Positions 9,904-19,023 are shown, counted from the stretch's first letter. The stretch is 64,000 nucleotides of DNA from Ramlibacter paludis (GCF_022012305.1 NZ_JAKLTM010000005.1:1-64000); one strand, 5' to 3'. Notes: a model not told the origin generated them from the letters alone. Program-made: numbers and translations.

Positions 9904-9938
9904 GCCCAAAAGAAAAAGGGGCCCGCCAAAGCGGGCCC
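9904..9938 (-). terminator. Intrinsic terminator after amt
   Basis: On the minus strand an 8-bp perfect stem (GGGCCCGC / GCGGGCCC, loop 4) is followed by a T-rich run (complement of AAAAGAAAAA). It lies between the amt stop and the aldose epimerase start, so it ends the porin-glnK-amt unit. Confidence 0.9.
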
Positions 9939-9964
9939 AACATCCAAAGGAGACCTTGCTCTCG

Positions 9965-9994
9965 CGCCTGCCGTGGCGTGCCCCACGGCAGGCG
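9965..9994 (-). terminator. Second stem-loop between amt and its terminator
   Basis: CGCCTGCCGTGG and CCACGGCAGGCG form a perfect 12-bp stem around 6 bases, only 10 bases past the amt stop codon. It has no T-run. It may protect the amt mRNA 3' end or assist the terminator that follows. Confidence 0.6.
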
Positions 9995-10003
9995 TTGCTT
10001 CGT

Positions 10004-11530
10004 TCAGCGGTTGTAGGCAGTTTCGCCGTGGCTGCTGATGTCCAGGCCCTCGCGCTCTTCCTCTTCGGAGACGCGCAGGCCGATCAGGACGTCGACGATC
10101 TTGTAGCAGATGAAGGCCACGACGCCGGACCACACCAGCGTGGTCAGCACGCCCTGGAACTGGATCCAGACCTGGCCGCCGATCGAGTACTCGGGGTTCA
10201 CCTTGTTGGCCACGTAGTCGTAGATGCCCGTGCCGCCCAGCGAGGGTGAAGCGAACACGCCGGTCAGCAGCGCACCCAGGATGCCGCCCACGCCGTGCAC
10301 GCCGAACACGTCGAGCGCGTCGTCGGCGCCCAGCAGGCGCTTGAGGCCGTTGACGCCCCACAGGCAGACCAGGCCGGCCAGCAGGCCGATGACGATGGAG
10401 CCCATCACGCCGACGAAGCCGCAGGCGGGGGTGATGGCCACCAGGCCGGCGACGGCGCCGGACGCGGCGCCCAGCATGGAAGCCTTGCCCTTGGACAGCG
10501 CTTCCCCGGCGCACCAGGCCAGCGTTGCGGCGGCGGTGGCGAACAGCGTGTTGGCGAAGGCCAGGGCGGTGACGCCGTTGGCTTCCAGGTTGGAGCCGGC
10601 GTTGAAGCCGAACCAGCCCACCCACAGCAGCGCGGCGCCGACCATGGTCAGGGTCAGGCTGTGCGGCGTGAGGGATTCCTTGCCGTAGCCGATGCGCTTG
10701 CCCACCAGGTAGGCGCCCACCAGGCCGGCGACACCGGCGTTGATGTGCACCACGGTGCCGCCCGCGAAGTCCAGCGCGCCCTTGGCCCACAGCCAGCCGG
10801 CCGCGGCCGTGACGGTGTCGAGCGTCTTGGCGTCCGTGATCGCGTCCGGGCCGTCCCAGTACCAGACCATGTGGGCCATCGGCAGGTAGGCGAACGTGAA
10901 CCACAGCGCGCAGAACAGCAGCACGGCGGCGAACTTGATGCGCTCGGCGAAGGCGCCGACGATCAGCGCGCAGGTGATGGCGGCGAACGTGCCTTGGAAG
11001 GCGACGAAGCTCAGCTCGGGAATCACGACACCCTTGCTGAAGGTCGCGGCCACCGAGTCGGGCGTGATGCCGGACAGGAACAGCTTGCTGAAGCCACCGA
11101 TGAACGGGTTGCCGCCGGTGAACGCCACGCTGTAGCCGTAGATGGCCCACAGCACGAAGATCATGCAGGCCACGACCATCACCTGCATCAGCACGGACAG
11201 CATGTTCTTGCTGCGCACCAGGCCGCCGTAGAACAGGGCCAGGCCCGGCACGATCATCATCAGCACCAGCAGGGTGGCGACCGTCATCCAGGCGGTGTCG
11301 CCCTTGTTCGGCACGGGCGCCGGCGCGGCGGCCGCGGCAGGCGCGGAAGCAGCGGCGGCTGCAGCCGGGGCCGCAGCGGCGGCAGCGGCAGGCGCAGCAG
11401 CCGCGGGTGCGGCTTCGGTGGTGGTGGCTGCCGGCGCGGACGCCGGTGCCGCGGGCGCCTGTGCGAGGGCGGCCGTGCCGCCGATCGCGAGGCCCAGGGC
11501 CAGGCCCAGGGAAGCGAGAAATTTCCTCAT
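10004..11530 (-). CDS. amt: Ammonium transporter AmtB
   Basis: Trimeric inner-membrane ammonium channel. The 508 residues comprise a signal peptide (MRKFLASLGLALGLAIGGTAALAQ), a linker at about 25-75 made almost only of Ala, Pro and Thr, and then the 11-helix Amt core with GDTAWMTVATLLVLMMIVPGLALFYGG, the HMVWYW region and the twin-His helices (FAGGTVVHINAGVAGLVGA and FGVHGVGGILGALLTGVF). The C-terminal tail (about 35 residues) is the GlnK docking element. glnK lies 22 bases upstream on the same strand, and the whole unit lies behind a sigma-54 promoter. The linker is longer than in E. coli AmtB, giving the extra length over about 430. Confidence 0.95.
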   Translation of the reverse strand: MRKFLASLGLALGLAIGGTAALAQAPAAPASAPAATTTEAAPAAAAPAAAAAAAPAAAAAASAPAAAAAPAPVPNKGDTAWMTVATLLVLMMIVPGLALFYGGLVRSKNMLSVLMQVMVVACMIFVLWAIYGYSVAFTGGNPFIGGFSKLFLSGITPDSVAATFSKGVVIPELSFVAFQGTFAAITCALIVGAFAERIKFAAVLLFCALWFTFAYLPMAHMVWYWDGPDAITDAKTLDTVTAAAGWLWAKGALDFAGGTVVHINAGVAGLVGAYLVGKRIGYGKESLTPHSLTLTMVGAALLWVGWFGFNAGSNLEANGVTALAFANTLFATAAATLAWCAGEALSKGKASMLGAASGAVAGLVAITPACGFVGVMGSIVIGLLAGLVCLWGVNGLKRLLGADDALDVFGVHGVGGILGALLTGVFASPSLGGTGIYDYVANKVNPEYSIGGQVWIQFQGVLTTLVWSGVVAFICYKIVDVLIGLRVSEEEEREGLDISSHGETAYNR

Positions 11531-11552
11531 GTCAGACTCTCTGTGTGATGGT

Positions 11553-11894
<342 letters not shown>

Positions 11895-11916
11895 CTAGCT
11901 CCTCTTGCGGACTGCC

Positions 11917-12660
11917 TCAGAACGAATACGTGTACTTCAGGCCCAGCACCGCGGTCGCCTTGCCCAGGTCCTTGCCGCTCGGCGACAGGTAGCCGTTGGC
12001 GTTGGTGTCCACGTAGGCGAGCGAAGCGGACAGGCCGTTGCCGAAGTCCTTGCCCAGGCCCAGCGACCAGTCGGTGTACGAGAAGCTGGAGTTGTGCGAC
12101 ACGCGCTGGTAGCCGATGTGCGGCACGAAGGTCAGGCCCCAGAAGCCGGTGTCGAACGTGGCGTTCAGGTCGATGTAGTAGCTGTTCTTGCTGTCGGCAA
12201 AGCCGAACAGGTTGGTGACCGCGTGCGAGTACTTCAGCGTGGCCGGGCCGTAGGTGCCGGCGACGTACAGCTCGGTGGTGTCGGGATTCACCGGCAGGCT
12301 GGAGGACGGGTAGAAGTAGCGCAGCGCGCCGACGTCCACCGCCACCGGGCCGGCATTGAACTTGTAGCCGCCGTACAGGTCGACTTCCATGTTCGCGTCG
12401 CCACCCGCATCTTCGATCCACTTGATGCTGGAGCCCCAGGTGCCGATATAGAAGCCGCTCTTGTGGGCGAAGTCGGCGCCGGCCTGCAGGGCGGGCTTCA
12501 GGCGCGACTGCGAGATGCCGCGGTAGCGGTAGTCGCTCACGACACCGACGTTCACGGAGGCCGTGTAGTCAGGCTCCGGGGCCGTCGCGGCGGCTTGCGC
12601 CAGCACGACGCCGGAGGCAAGCAGGGAGGCAGCGGCGAGGACGGCTTGCTTGAGTTTCAT
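11917..12660 (-). CDS. TorF family putative outer-membrane porin
   Basis: Beta-barrel protein of 247 residues with a clear signal peptide (MKLKQAVLAAASLLASGVVLAQA). Motifs of the family are VSDYRYRGISQS at the start of the barrel, KSGFYIGTWGSSIKW, and a C-terminal strand ending in Phe (TYSF), as expected for BAM-inserted proteins. I start at MKLKQAV (12660); the upstream 47 codons would run through the sigma-54 promoter. It is the first gene of the porin-glnK-amt operon, which suggests that it carries ammonium, urea or small nitrogen compounds across the outer membrane. That role is inference from context. Confidence 0.88.
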   Translation of the reverse strand: MKLKQAVLAAASLLASGVVLAQAAATAPEPDYTASVNVGVVSDYRYRGISQSRLKPALQAGADFAHKSGFYIGTWGSSIKWIEDAGGDANMEVDLYGGYKFNAGPVAVDVGALRYFYPSSSLPVNPDTTELYVAGTYGPATLKYSHAVTNLFGFADSKNSYYIDLNATFDTGFWGLTFVPHIGYQRVSHNSSFSYTDWSLGLGKDFGNGLSASLAYVDTNANGYLSPSGKDLGKATAVLGLKYTYSF

Positions 12661-12704
12661 TTCCAGGTTTCTCCGTTCGTTTGTGGGATATCGACGCAAC
12701 TGAT

Positions 12705-12720
12705 AGCAGGAGGCGTGCCA
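12705..12720 (-). promoter_or_regulatory. Sigma-54 (RpoN) promoter of the porin-glnK-amt operon
   Basis: On the minus strand the sequence reads TGGCACGCCTCCTGCT, which matches the -24/-12 consensus TGGCACG-N4-TTGCW in all but one base. The invariant GG and GC dinucleotides are separated by exactly 10 bases. It lies 45 bases before the porin start codon, leaving a leader of about 30-35 bases. Sigma-54 with NtrC is the standard control of glnK-amt. GCACC half-sites further upstream could be parts of NtrC sites, but no clean dyad was seen. Confidence 0.8.
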
Positions 12721-12827
12721 TGCCCCGCCTACCCAATGGAAGGTCGGCGGGCCGCACCTGCTTTCCGTTGAGCGCGGGCGTGCCCGGCAAACGCCGGCCA
12801 TGCACCTGAATAGGGAGGAAATGCCCG

Positions 12828-14354
12828 GTGAGGCTTTCTTTGGTGCAGAGCCGCGCCTTGCTGGGGCTGGAAGCGGCGGCGGTCACCGTGGAGGTGCACC
12901 TGTCCAACGGCTTGCCCAATTTCCTGCTGGTCGGGCTGGCCGATACCGAGGTGAAGGAAGCAAGGGAAAGGGTCCGCTCGGCCATCCTGACCTCGGGGCT
13001 GGAATTCCCGTCCAACCGCCGCATCACCGTCAACCTGGCGCCGGCCGACCTGCCGAAGGACAGCGGCCGCTTCGACCTGCCGATCGCGCTGGGCGTGCTG
13101 GCGGCCAGTGGCCAGATCGACGGCACGCAGCTGGCCGGGCATGAATTCGCCGGCGAGCTCTCGCTGTCGGGCGAATTGCGCCCGGTGCGCGGCGCGCTGG
13201 CGACCAGCCTGGCGCTGCATGGCAAGAGCAATCCGGCGCGGCTGGTCCTGCCGCCGGCCAGCGCCGAGGAGGCGGCGCTGGTGCCGGGGTCGCACGTGAT
13301 CCGCGCGCGGCACCTGCTGGACGTGGTGGCGCGCTTCCAGCCGCAGCCCAACACCTGCGACATCGACCCGCAGGGCTGGGTGCGCCTGGCCTGCAGCGCA
13401 CCGGTGGCCAGCGCGCACTACCCCGACCTCGCCGACGTGAAGGGGCAGGCCGGCGCGCGCAGGGCGCTGGAGATCGCGGCGGCCGGCGGTCACTCGATTC
13501 TGTTGGTGGGCCCGCCAGGCGCCGGCAAATCGATGCTGGCGCAGCGCTTCGCCGGGCTGCTGCCGCCCATGAGCATTCCCGAAGCCCTGGAGAGTGCGGC
13601 GGTCGCCAGCCTGGCGGGGCGCTTCACCTTGCCGCAATGGAGCTTGCGGCCGACGCGCACGCCGCACCACTCGTCGAGCGCGGTGGCGCTGGTCGGCGGC
13701 GGCTCGCCGCCTCGGCCGGGCGAGATCTCGCTGGCGCACCACGGCGTGCTGTTCCTCGACGAGCTGCCGGAATTTCCGCGGGCGGCGCTGGAGGCGCTGC
13801 GCGAACCACTGGAGACGGGGCGCATCACCATCTCCCGCGCCGCGAGCCGCTCGGAATTCCCGGCCCGCTTCCAGCTGGTGGCGGCGATGAACCCCTGCCC
13901 TTGCGGCTGGCTGGGATCAGGCCGCCCCTGCCGCTGCACGCCGGACCAGGTGGCGCGCTACCAAGGGAAGTTGAGCGGGCCGCTGCTGGACCGCATCGAC
14001 CTGCATGTGGAAGTGCCGGCGCTGAGTCCGGCCGAGCTGCTGGAAGCACCTGCCGGTGAAGGCACCTCCACGGTGCAGGCGCGCTGCCAGGCGGCGCGCG
14101 AGCGCGCATTGGCGCGGCAAGGCAAGGACAACCACGCGCTGCAAGGCCGCGAGATCGACCAGCATGCGCGGCTGGCGGGCGAGGCCGGCAGCTTCCTGCG
14201 CAATGCCGCCGCGCGGCTGGGATGGAGCGCGCGCGCCACGCACCGCACGCTGAAGCTGGCCCGCACCATCGCCGACCTGGCGGGTGCGAACGCGGTGGCG
14301 GCGTCGCACGTGGCCGAAGCGGCGCAGTACCGCCGCGCCTTGCAGGCCGTCTAG
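12828..14354 (+). CDS. comM: YifB/ComM family Mg-chelatase-like AAA ATPase
   Basis: Hexameric helicase that promotes branch migration during natural transformation. The 508 residues hold an N-terminal Lon-protease-like fold (about 1-180), a Walker A GPPGAGKS near 227, Walker B VLFLDELPEF near 306, and the C-terminal Mg-chelatase lid with a four-Cys stretch (NPCPCGWLGSGRPCRC) typical of the family. The start is GTG at 12828, with AGGGAGGAA about 8 bases upstream. Its last codons share the tetranucleotide CTAG with the convergent gene, so both stop codons overlap. Other transformation genes are not in the window. Confidence 0.93.
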   Translation: MRLSLVQSRALLGLEAAAVTVEVHLSNGLPNFLLVGLADTEVKEARERVRSAILTSGLEFPSNRRITVNLAPADLPKDSGRFDLPIALGVLAASGQIDGTQLAGHEFAGELSLSGELRPVRGALATSLALHGKSNPARLVLPPASAEEAALVPGSHVIRARHLLDVVARFQPQPNTCDIDPQGWVRLACSAPVASAHYPDLADVKGQAGARRALEIAAAGGHSILLVGPPGAGKSMLAQRFAGLLPPMSIPEALESAAVASLAGRFTLPQWSLRPTRTPHHSSSAVALVGGGSPPRPGEISLAHHGVLFLDELPEFPRAALEALREPLETGRITISRAASRSEFPARFQLVAAMNPCPCGWLGSGRPCRCTPDQVARYQGKLSGPLLDRIDLHVEVPALSPAELLEAPAGEGTSTVQARCQAARERALARQGKDNHALQGREIDQHARLAGEAGSFLRNAAARLGWSARATHRTLKLARTIADLAGANAVAASHVAEAAQYRRALQAV

Positions 14355-15199
14355 AAGGTGCCCGTCAGGAAAGCCTGCAGGCCGCCGTAACCGAGCTTCA
14401 ACCGGCCGTTGTAGTTGGAGCGGTCGACGTCGACCCGGGCGTTGAAGTGGCTGTAGCCCAGCCCGACACCGAAGTTGCGCGAGAACATCCAGGTGGCGCC
14501 CGCGCGCAGGTCGGTCCAGTGGCCGTCGTAGCCGTCGATGCTGATCTTGAACATCTGCGCCGACGCGTCGAGGTACCAGTTGGGCGCGACCACCCAGCCG
14601 CCGCGCACGCCGATCACCGGCAGCGGCGCGGGCAGCGAGCTGGTGCGCGTCTCGAAGGGACGCACCACACCGTTGACGGTGGCCGTGCCGGACAGGCGCA
14701 GCGACAGGTCGGTGTAGTGGATGCCGACGGTGCCGGCGATCTCGTAGGTGGGCGCGCGCCAGAAGGCGTATTCGTAGGCCAGCTCGATGACCTCCATCTT
14801 CATCTCGGACTCGACGTTGCTGCCCACGTTGTAGGTGGCGTCGCCCCAGTTGATGGTGCGGTCCAGCGTGCGGCTGCGCGTGTTCCTGTCGTTGAAGTAC
14901 AGGAAGCGCAGATGGTGCTTGGGATTGATCCGCCACAGGGCGTCGATGCGCGCACGGGTGGAATCGGAAGCCTTGCCGAAGGTCTCGTCGAAGTCGACGT
15001 CCGGGTTGCGCGTGGACGACCCGTTCAGGGCGGCGTTGACGTCGGTGCCCAGCAGGAAGGCGCCGGCACTGAAGACGAAGCGGTTGTCGAGCAGGGCCTG
15101 GGCATTGCCCGAGGTCTGCGCGCCCGCCGCGCTTGCCGCCAGCGCGACCAGGGCCGCCGCGAGCGATTTCGCGGCCTTCGTCGAGGTTCCTGTTTGCAT
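14351..15199 (-). CDS. Outer-membrane beta-barrel protein, family not identified
   Basis: The 282-residue product has a signal sequence (about residues 1-27, ending AAGAQ) and then alternating hydrophobic/polar strands of a barrel of roughly 10-12 strands, ending in Phe (LTGTF). The first mature strands contain RFVFSAGAFLLGTDVNAALNG, and RNPDVDFDETFGK follows. No catalytic motif is visible. The start ATG follows a GGAGAACACG ribosome site. It is divergent from the TonB receptor, with a pair of palindromic operators between, so the two are probably co-regulated surface proteins. Confidence 0.75.
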   Translation of the reverse strand: MQTGTSTKAAKSLAAALVALAASAAGAQTSGNAQALLDNRFVFSAGAFLLGTDVNAALNGSSTRNPDVDFDETFGKASDSTRARIDALWRINPKHHLRFLYFNDRNTRSRTLDRTINWGDATYNVGSNVESEMKMEVIELAYEYAFWRAPTYEIAGTVGIHYTDLSLRLSGTATVNGVVRPFETRTSSLPAPLPVIGVRGGWVVAPNWYLDASAQMFKISIDGYDGHWTDLRAGATWMFSRNFGVGLGYSHFNARVDVDRSNYNGRLKLGYGGLQAFLTGTF

Positions 15200-15263
15200 T
15201 CGTGTTCTCCTGCGTCCAAATCGTTGGAGCCACGAAAATAGGCCTGTAACCTCAACCGGGACA

Positions 15264-15312
15264 TTGGACCTTGGTCAGGGGTGCGGCAGCAACACATGGG
15301 ACCAAGGTCCCA
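15264..15312. promoter_or_regulatory. Twin palindromic operator in the barrel/TonB divergent region
   Basis: Two dyads share the core GGACC-WW-GGTC: TTGGACCTTGGTCAGG at 15264-15279 and TGGGACCAAGGTCCCA at 15297-15312, with centres about three helical turns apart. The 11-base arms of the two sites are also perfect inverted repeats of each other. Two in-phase dyads between divergent promoters suggest a looping or cooperative dimeric regulator. No regulator gene is adjacent. Confidence 0.65.
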
Positions 15313-15389
15313 TGGCGCTCGCAGCGCAACATGACCCCGGCGGCAGGGTCATCAATAATCGCGCTTCCTCCGCCATCCCGTCACCCACG

Positions 15390-17279
15390 ATGAAGCAGGC
15401 CCCACCGAAATTCCGCGCCTGGTGGCTGGCCGGGCTGCTGGCGGCGGGCGCGGCGCAGGCGCAGGCGCAGACGGTGCCGGCCAGCCTGGCCGACCTCGAC
15501 CTCGAGCAGCTCGCCAGCATCCAGGTCACCTCGGTGGGCAAGCGGGTGCAGCGCCTGGCCGACGTGGCCGGCTCGGTCTCCGTGATCACGCAGGAAGACA
15601 TCCGCCGCTCGGGCGCGCTCGTGCTGCCCGAGCTGCTGCGCCTGGCGCCCAACCTGCAGGTGGCGCGCGCCGACGCCAACCAGTACGCCATCACCGCGCG
15701 CGGCTTCAACAGCGTGCTGGCCAACAAGATCCTGGTGCTGGTCGACGGCCGCACGGTCTATTCGCCGCTGTTCTCCGGCGTGTTCTGGGAAGCGCAGGAC
15801 CTCGTGCTGGAGGACATCGAACGCATCGAGGTCCTGAGCGGCGCCGGCGGCACGCTCTACGGCTCCAACGCGGTCAATGGCGTGGTCAACATCATCACCC
15901 GCAACGCGGCCGAGACCACCGGCGGGCTGCTGAAGGCCGGCGGCGGCAACCAGGAAAGCGTGCTGGCCGCGCGCGGCGGAGGCGGCAGCTCCACCGGCAC
16001 GCCGTGGCGCGCCTATGCCAAGCGCTACACCACCGGCGCCACCACGCTGGAGTCCGGCGGCAGCACCAACGATGCCGGCGAACGCATCCAGGCCGGTTTC
16101 CGCCTCGACCAGGCGCGCGAGCGCGACCAGCTCACGCTGCAGGGCGACGTTTACCGCGGCGAATTCGACCAGGCGGCGGGCACGCGCAGCATCTCCGGCG
16201 CCAACCTGCTGGGACGCTGGTCGCGCGAGCACGGCGCCGGCCGGCGCACCCAGCTGCAGGCCTGGTTCGATCGCGCGTCGCGCCGCCAGCCGGGCAGCAT
16301 CGACGACACGCTGGACACCTGGGACGTGGAGCTGCAGCAGGCCAGCCGGCCCGGTGAGGCGCACGAGCTGCTGTGGGGGGCCGGCTACCGGCTGGAACAC
16401 GACCGCTTGACCAACATCGCGCCGGCGGCCCTGCTGGTCCTGCCCACCGAGCGCTGGCTGCACCTGTGGAACGTGTTCGCGCAGGACGAGATCCACCTCG
16501 CCCCAGCATTGCGCCTCACTGCCGGCCTGAAGGCCGAACACAACTCGTACACCGGGCTGGAGTGGCTGCCCAACCTGCGGCTGGCCTGGCAGCCGCTGGC
16601 CAACCACCTGTTGTGGGCGTCCGCGTCGCGCGCGGTGCGCACGCCGGCGCGGGTGGATCGCGACGTGAGCGTGCCCGGGCGGCTGCAAGCCAACCCGGCG
16701 TTCACCTCCGAGGTGGCGCAGGTGTTCGAGCTGGGCTGGCGCGGCCAGCCGCGCAGCACGCTGTCGTACACGTTCACGCTGTTCCACCACCGCTTCCAAC
16801 GCCTGCGCTCGGTCGACCAACTGCCCACCTCGGTGCTGTTCGGCAACAACTACCACGGCCGCCTGAGCGGCATCGAAGCCTGGGGCAACTGGCGGCTCGC
16901 CCCGCAATGGCGCCTGAACGCCGGCTACACCTGGCAGCGGCTGCGGCTGGACGCGGAAGCAGGCAGCAGCGCCACGCCGGCCAGCGCCGCGCAACTGGGG
17001 AACGATCCGCGCAATCGCGGCCAGCTGGGTCTGGCCTGGGACCTGGCGCACAACATGGAGCTGGACCTGCAGCTGCGCCACGTCGGCGCGCTGCCCGATC
17101 CCCTCGTGCCCGCCTACACCGCGCTGGACCTGCGCTGGGCCTGGCGGGTGCGGCCCGACCTCGAACTCTCGCTCGCGGGCCGCAACCTCACCGATCCGCG
17201 CCATCCCGAGTGGGGCGCGGCCGGCAACCGCGCGGAGATTCCGCGCAGCTTCGTGCTGAAGGCGGTCTGGCGCCTGTGA
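15390..17279 (+). CDS. TonB-dependent outer-membrane receptor
   Basis: The 629-residue product has a signal peptide (to about AQAQAQ, residue 27), the leading motif LADLDLEQLASIQVTSVGKR, a plug domain (about 50-165, with SVSVITQEDIRRSGA, ARGFNSVLANKILVLVDGR and NIITRNA) and a 22-strand barrel ending in the aromatic signal (VLKAVWRL). There is no N-terminal STN domain, so direct anti-sigma signalling is unlikely. I start at MKQAPPKF (15390) because longer frames run into the operator region. The yfiR-like gene starts 2 bases after the stop. The LADLxLEQL-type receptor plus YfiR pairing is recurrent in proteobacteria; the ligand is unknown. Confidence 0.92.
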   Translation: MKQAPPKFRAWWLAGLLAAGAAQAQAQTVPASLADLDLEQLASIQVTSVGKRVQRLADVAGSVSVITQEDIRRSGALVLPELLRLAPNLQVARADANQYAITARGFNSVLANKILVLVDGRTVYSPLFSGVFWEAQDLVLEDIERIEVLSGAGGTLYGSNAVNGVVNIITRNAAETTGGLLKAGGGNQESVLAARGGGGSSTGTPWRAYAKRYTTGATTLESGGSTNDAGERIQAGFRLDQARERDQLTLQGDVYRGEFDQAAGTRSISGANLLGRWSREHGAGRRTQLQAWFDRASRRQPGSIDDTLDTWDVELQQASRPGEAHELLWGAGYRLEHDRLTNIAPAALLVLPTERWLHLWNVFAQDEIHLAPALRLTAGLKAEHNSYTGLEWLPNLRLAWQPLANHLLWASASRAVRTPARVDRDVSVPGRLQANPAFTSEVAQVFELGWRGQPRSTLSYTFTLFHHRFQRLRSVDQLPTSVLFGNNYHGRLSGIEAWGNWRLAPQWRLNAGYTWQRLRLDAEAGSSATPASAAQLGNDPRNRGQLGLAWDLAHNMELDLQLRHVGALPDPLVPAYTALDLRWAWRVRPDLELSLAGRNLTDPRHPEWGAAGNRAEIPRSFVLKAVWRL

Positions 17280-17281
17280 CC

Positions 17282-17839
17282 ATGCCGCAGTCCCGCGCCC
17301 CTCGCCTGCCCCGCCGCCTGCTGCTGGCCGCGGCGGCTGGGTGGCTGGCGCCGGGAGTGCTGCGGGCCCAGGCGGCGCCGCCTTCGCGCGATACGCTGGT
17401 GAAGGCGGCCTTCCTGCACAAGTTCGCCAGCTTCGTCGAATTTCCGCCCGGCGCCTTTGCCAGGCCGGATTCGCCCTTGCGCATCGGTATCCTCGGCGAT
17501 GATCTCGTCTACCGCGACCTCGGCGAACTGGCGCGTGACCGCGACCGCGACGGCCATCCGGTCGTGGTGACGCGCCTGGCCGCCGGCGATGCTTTGACCG
17601 GCTTCCACATCCTCTACCTCAAGGCCGGCTCGCCGGCCCGGATCACCGACCTGATTGCCACCGTGCCCGAAGGAACCTTGACCGTCGCCGACTCCGATGG
17701 CGCGCACCCGCGCGGCAGCGTGCTGAGCTTCTACCTCGACGAAGGCCGGGTGCGCTTCGGCGTCTCGCTCGAAGCGGCGGCCAGGCAGGGCCTGCGCCTG
17801 AGCCCGAAACTGATCGCCATCGCGCGTTCCATGGGATGA
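17282..17839 (+). CDS. YfiR family periplasmic protein (DUF4154)
   Basis: Small exported protein of 185 residues with a signal peptide (Arg-rich start, then LLLAAAAGWLAPGVLRAQA) and the YfiR core: VKAAFLHKFASFVEFPPGAF, LRIGILGDDLV, FHILYLKAG, TLTVADSDG and RVRFGVSLEAAARQGLRLSPKLIAIA. YfiR of Pseudomonas is the periplasmic brake on the diguanylate cyclase YfiN. No cyclase or hybrid kinase follows here; the next gene is an MFS carrier that overlaps by 4 bases. The partner is therefore either encoded elsewhere or is the TonB receptor itself. Confidence 0.87.
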   Translation: MPQSRAPRLPRRLLLAAAAGWLAPGVLRAQAAPPSRDTLVKAAFLHKFASFVEFPPGAFARPDSPLRIGILGDDLVYRDLGELARDRDRDGHPVVVTRLAAGDALTGFHILYLKAGSPARITDLIATVPEGTLTVADSDGAHPRGSVLSFYLDEGRVRFGVSLEAAARQGLRLSPKLIAIARSMG

Positions 17840-19023
17840 GCGCGGGCCACGACCGACGCCTCGTCGGCTGGCTGTCGCTCGCGCAGCTGATCACGTGGGG
17901 CAGCGTCTTCTACACGTTCGCGCTGCTGCTGGCGCCGGTGGAAAAGGAGCTGGGACTCGGCCGCGCGCAGTCCTCGCTGGCCTTCAGCCTGGCCTTGTTC
18001 GCCGAAGGCGTGTTTGCCTTCCCGGTCGGGCGCTGGATCGACCGCGGCCACGAACGCGCCGTGATGACCGGCGGTTCGCTGGTGATCGCGGCGGGCCTGG
18101 TGCTGCACGCCTTCGTCGATGGCGCCGCGGGCTTCTACCTGGCCTGGCTGGTGCTGGGCGCGGGCCTCTCGGCCACGCTCTACACGCCGGTCTTCGCGGT
18201 GGTGACACGCCGCTTCCCGCAGGACTTCCGGCGCGCCATCATCACGCTCACCTTCCTCGGCGGGCTGGCCAGCAGCGTGTTCATTCCGGTGTCGGCCTGG
18301 CTGATCGCGCACCTGGGCTGGCGCAACGCGCTGCTGGTGCTGGCGGCGATCCACCTGCTGGTGTGCGTGCCGCTGCACGCCATCTGCCTGCGCGGCGCCC
18401 CGCCGGCGCGCGCGGCCTCCACCGCCGCGTCCGGCGAGCACTCGCCTTCGCAGTTGCTGCGCAGCGCTCCCTTCCTGCTGATCCTGCTCTTCGTGATCGG
18501 CATGATGGGCATCACCGCCGCCATTCCGCCGCACCTGGTGAGCCTGCTGCGCGAAGCCGGGCTTTCCGAAGCCTGGGTGATCGCCATTCCCGCCAGCATC
18601 GGCGTGATCCAGGTGCTGGGGCGGCTGCTGCTGTTCTTCTTCGAGCACCGCTTCGACCTGCACCTGGCCAACCGGCTGATTCCCTTCCTGATCCCGCTGG
18701 CCCTCGCGGCGCTCATCGCGGGCGCCGCGCATCCGCTGGCCGGCCTGCTGTTCGTGCTGCTGTATGGCCTCGGCAACGGCATGCTGACCATCGTGAAAGG
18801 CACCGCGATCGCCCAGTACGTGAGCCGCGAACACGTGGCTTCGCTCAATGGCGCGATGGGCTTGCCGTCCGCCGTGGCGCGCGCGGTGGCCCCGGTGCTG
18901 CTAGGCGTGATGTGGACCCGCGACGCGGGCTACCGCTGGGGCCTGCTGGTCCTGCTGGGCGTCGGCATCGTCGCCGCCCTCGCCCTCGTCTTCGCCCAGC
19001 GCCGCGCCCTGTTGCCGCGCTGA
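17836..19023 (+). CDS. MFS transporter
   Basis: Twelve-helix major facilitator of 395 residues. The loop between helices 2 and 3 reads GRWIDRGHERAVM, a variant of the MFS signature. Residues 190-215 form the central cytosolic loop. It overlaps the yfiR gene by 4 bases (ATGA) and so probably belongs to the TonB receptor operon, which suggests import or export of the receptor's ligand. The last 123 bases overlap the yihY-like gene on the other strand. Substrate unknown; similar proteins are annotated as OFA- or CynX-like carriers. Confidence 0.85.
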   Translation: MSAGHDRRLVGWLSLAQLITWGSVFYTFALLLAPVEKELGLGRAQSSLAFSLALFAEGVFAFPVGRWIDRGHERAVMTGGSLVIAAGLVLHAFVDGAAGFYLAWLVLGAGLSATLYTPVFAVVTRRFPQDFRRAIITLTFLGGLASSVFIPVSAWLIAHLGWRNALLVLAAIHLLVCVPLHAICLRGAPPARAASTAASGEHSPSQLLRSAPFLLILLFVIGMMGITAAIPPHLVSLLREAGLSEAWVIAIPASIGVIQVLGRLLLFFFEHRFDLHLANRLIPFLIPLALAALIAGAAHPLAGLLFVLLYGLGNGMLTIVKGTAIAQYVSREHVASLNGAMGLPSAVARAVAPVLLGVMWTRDAGYRWGLLVLLGVGIVAALALVFAQRRALLPR

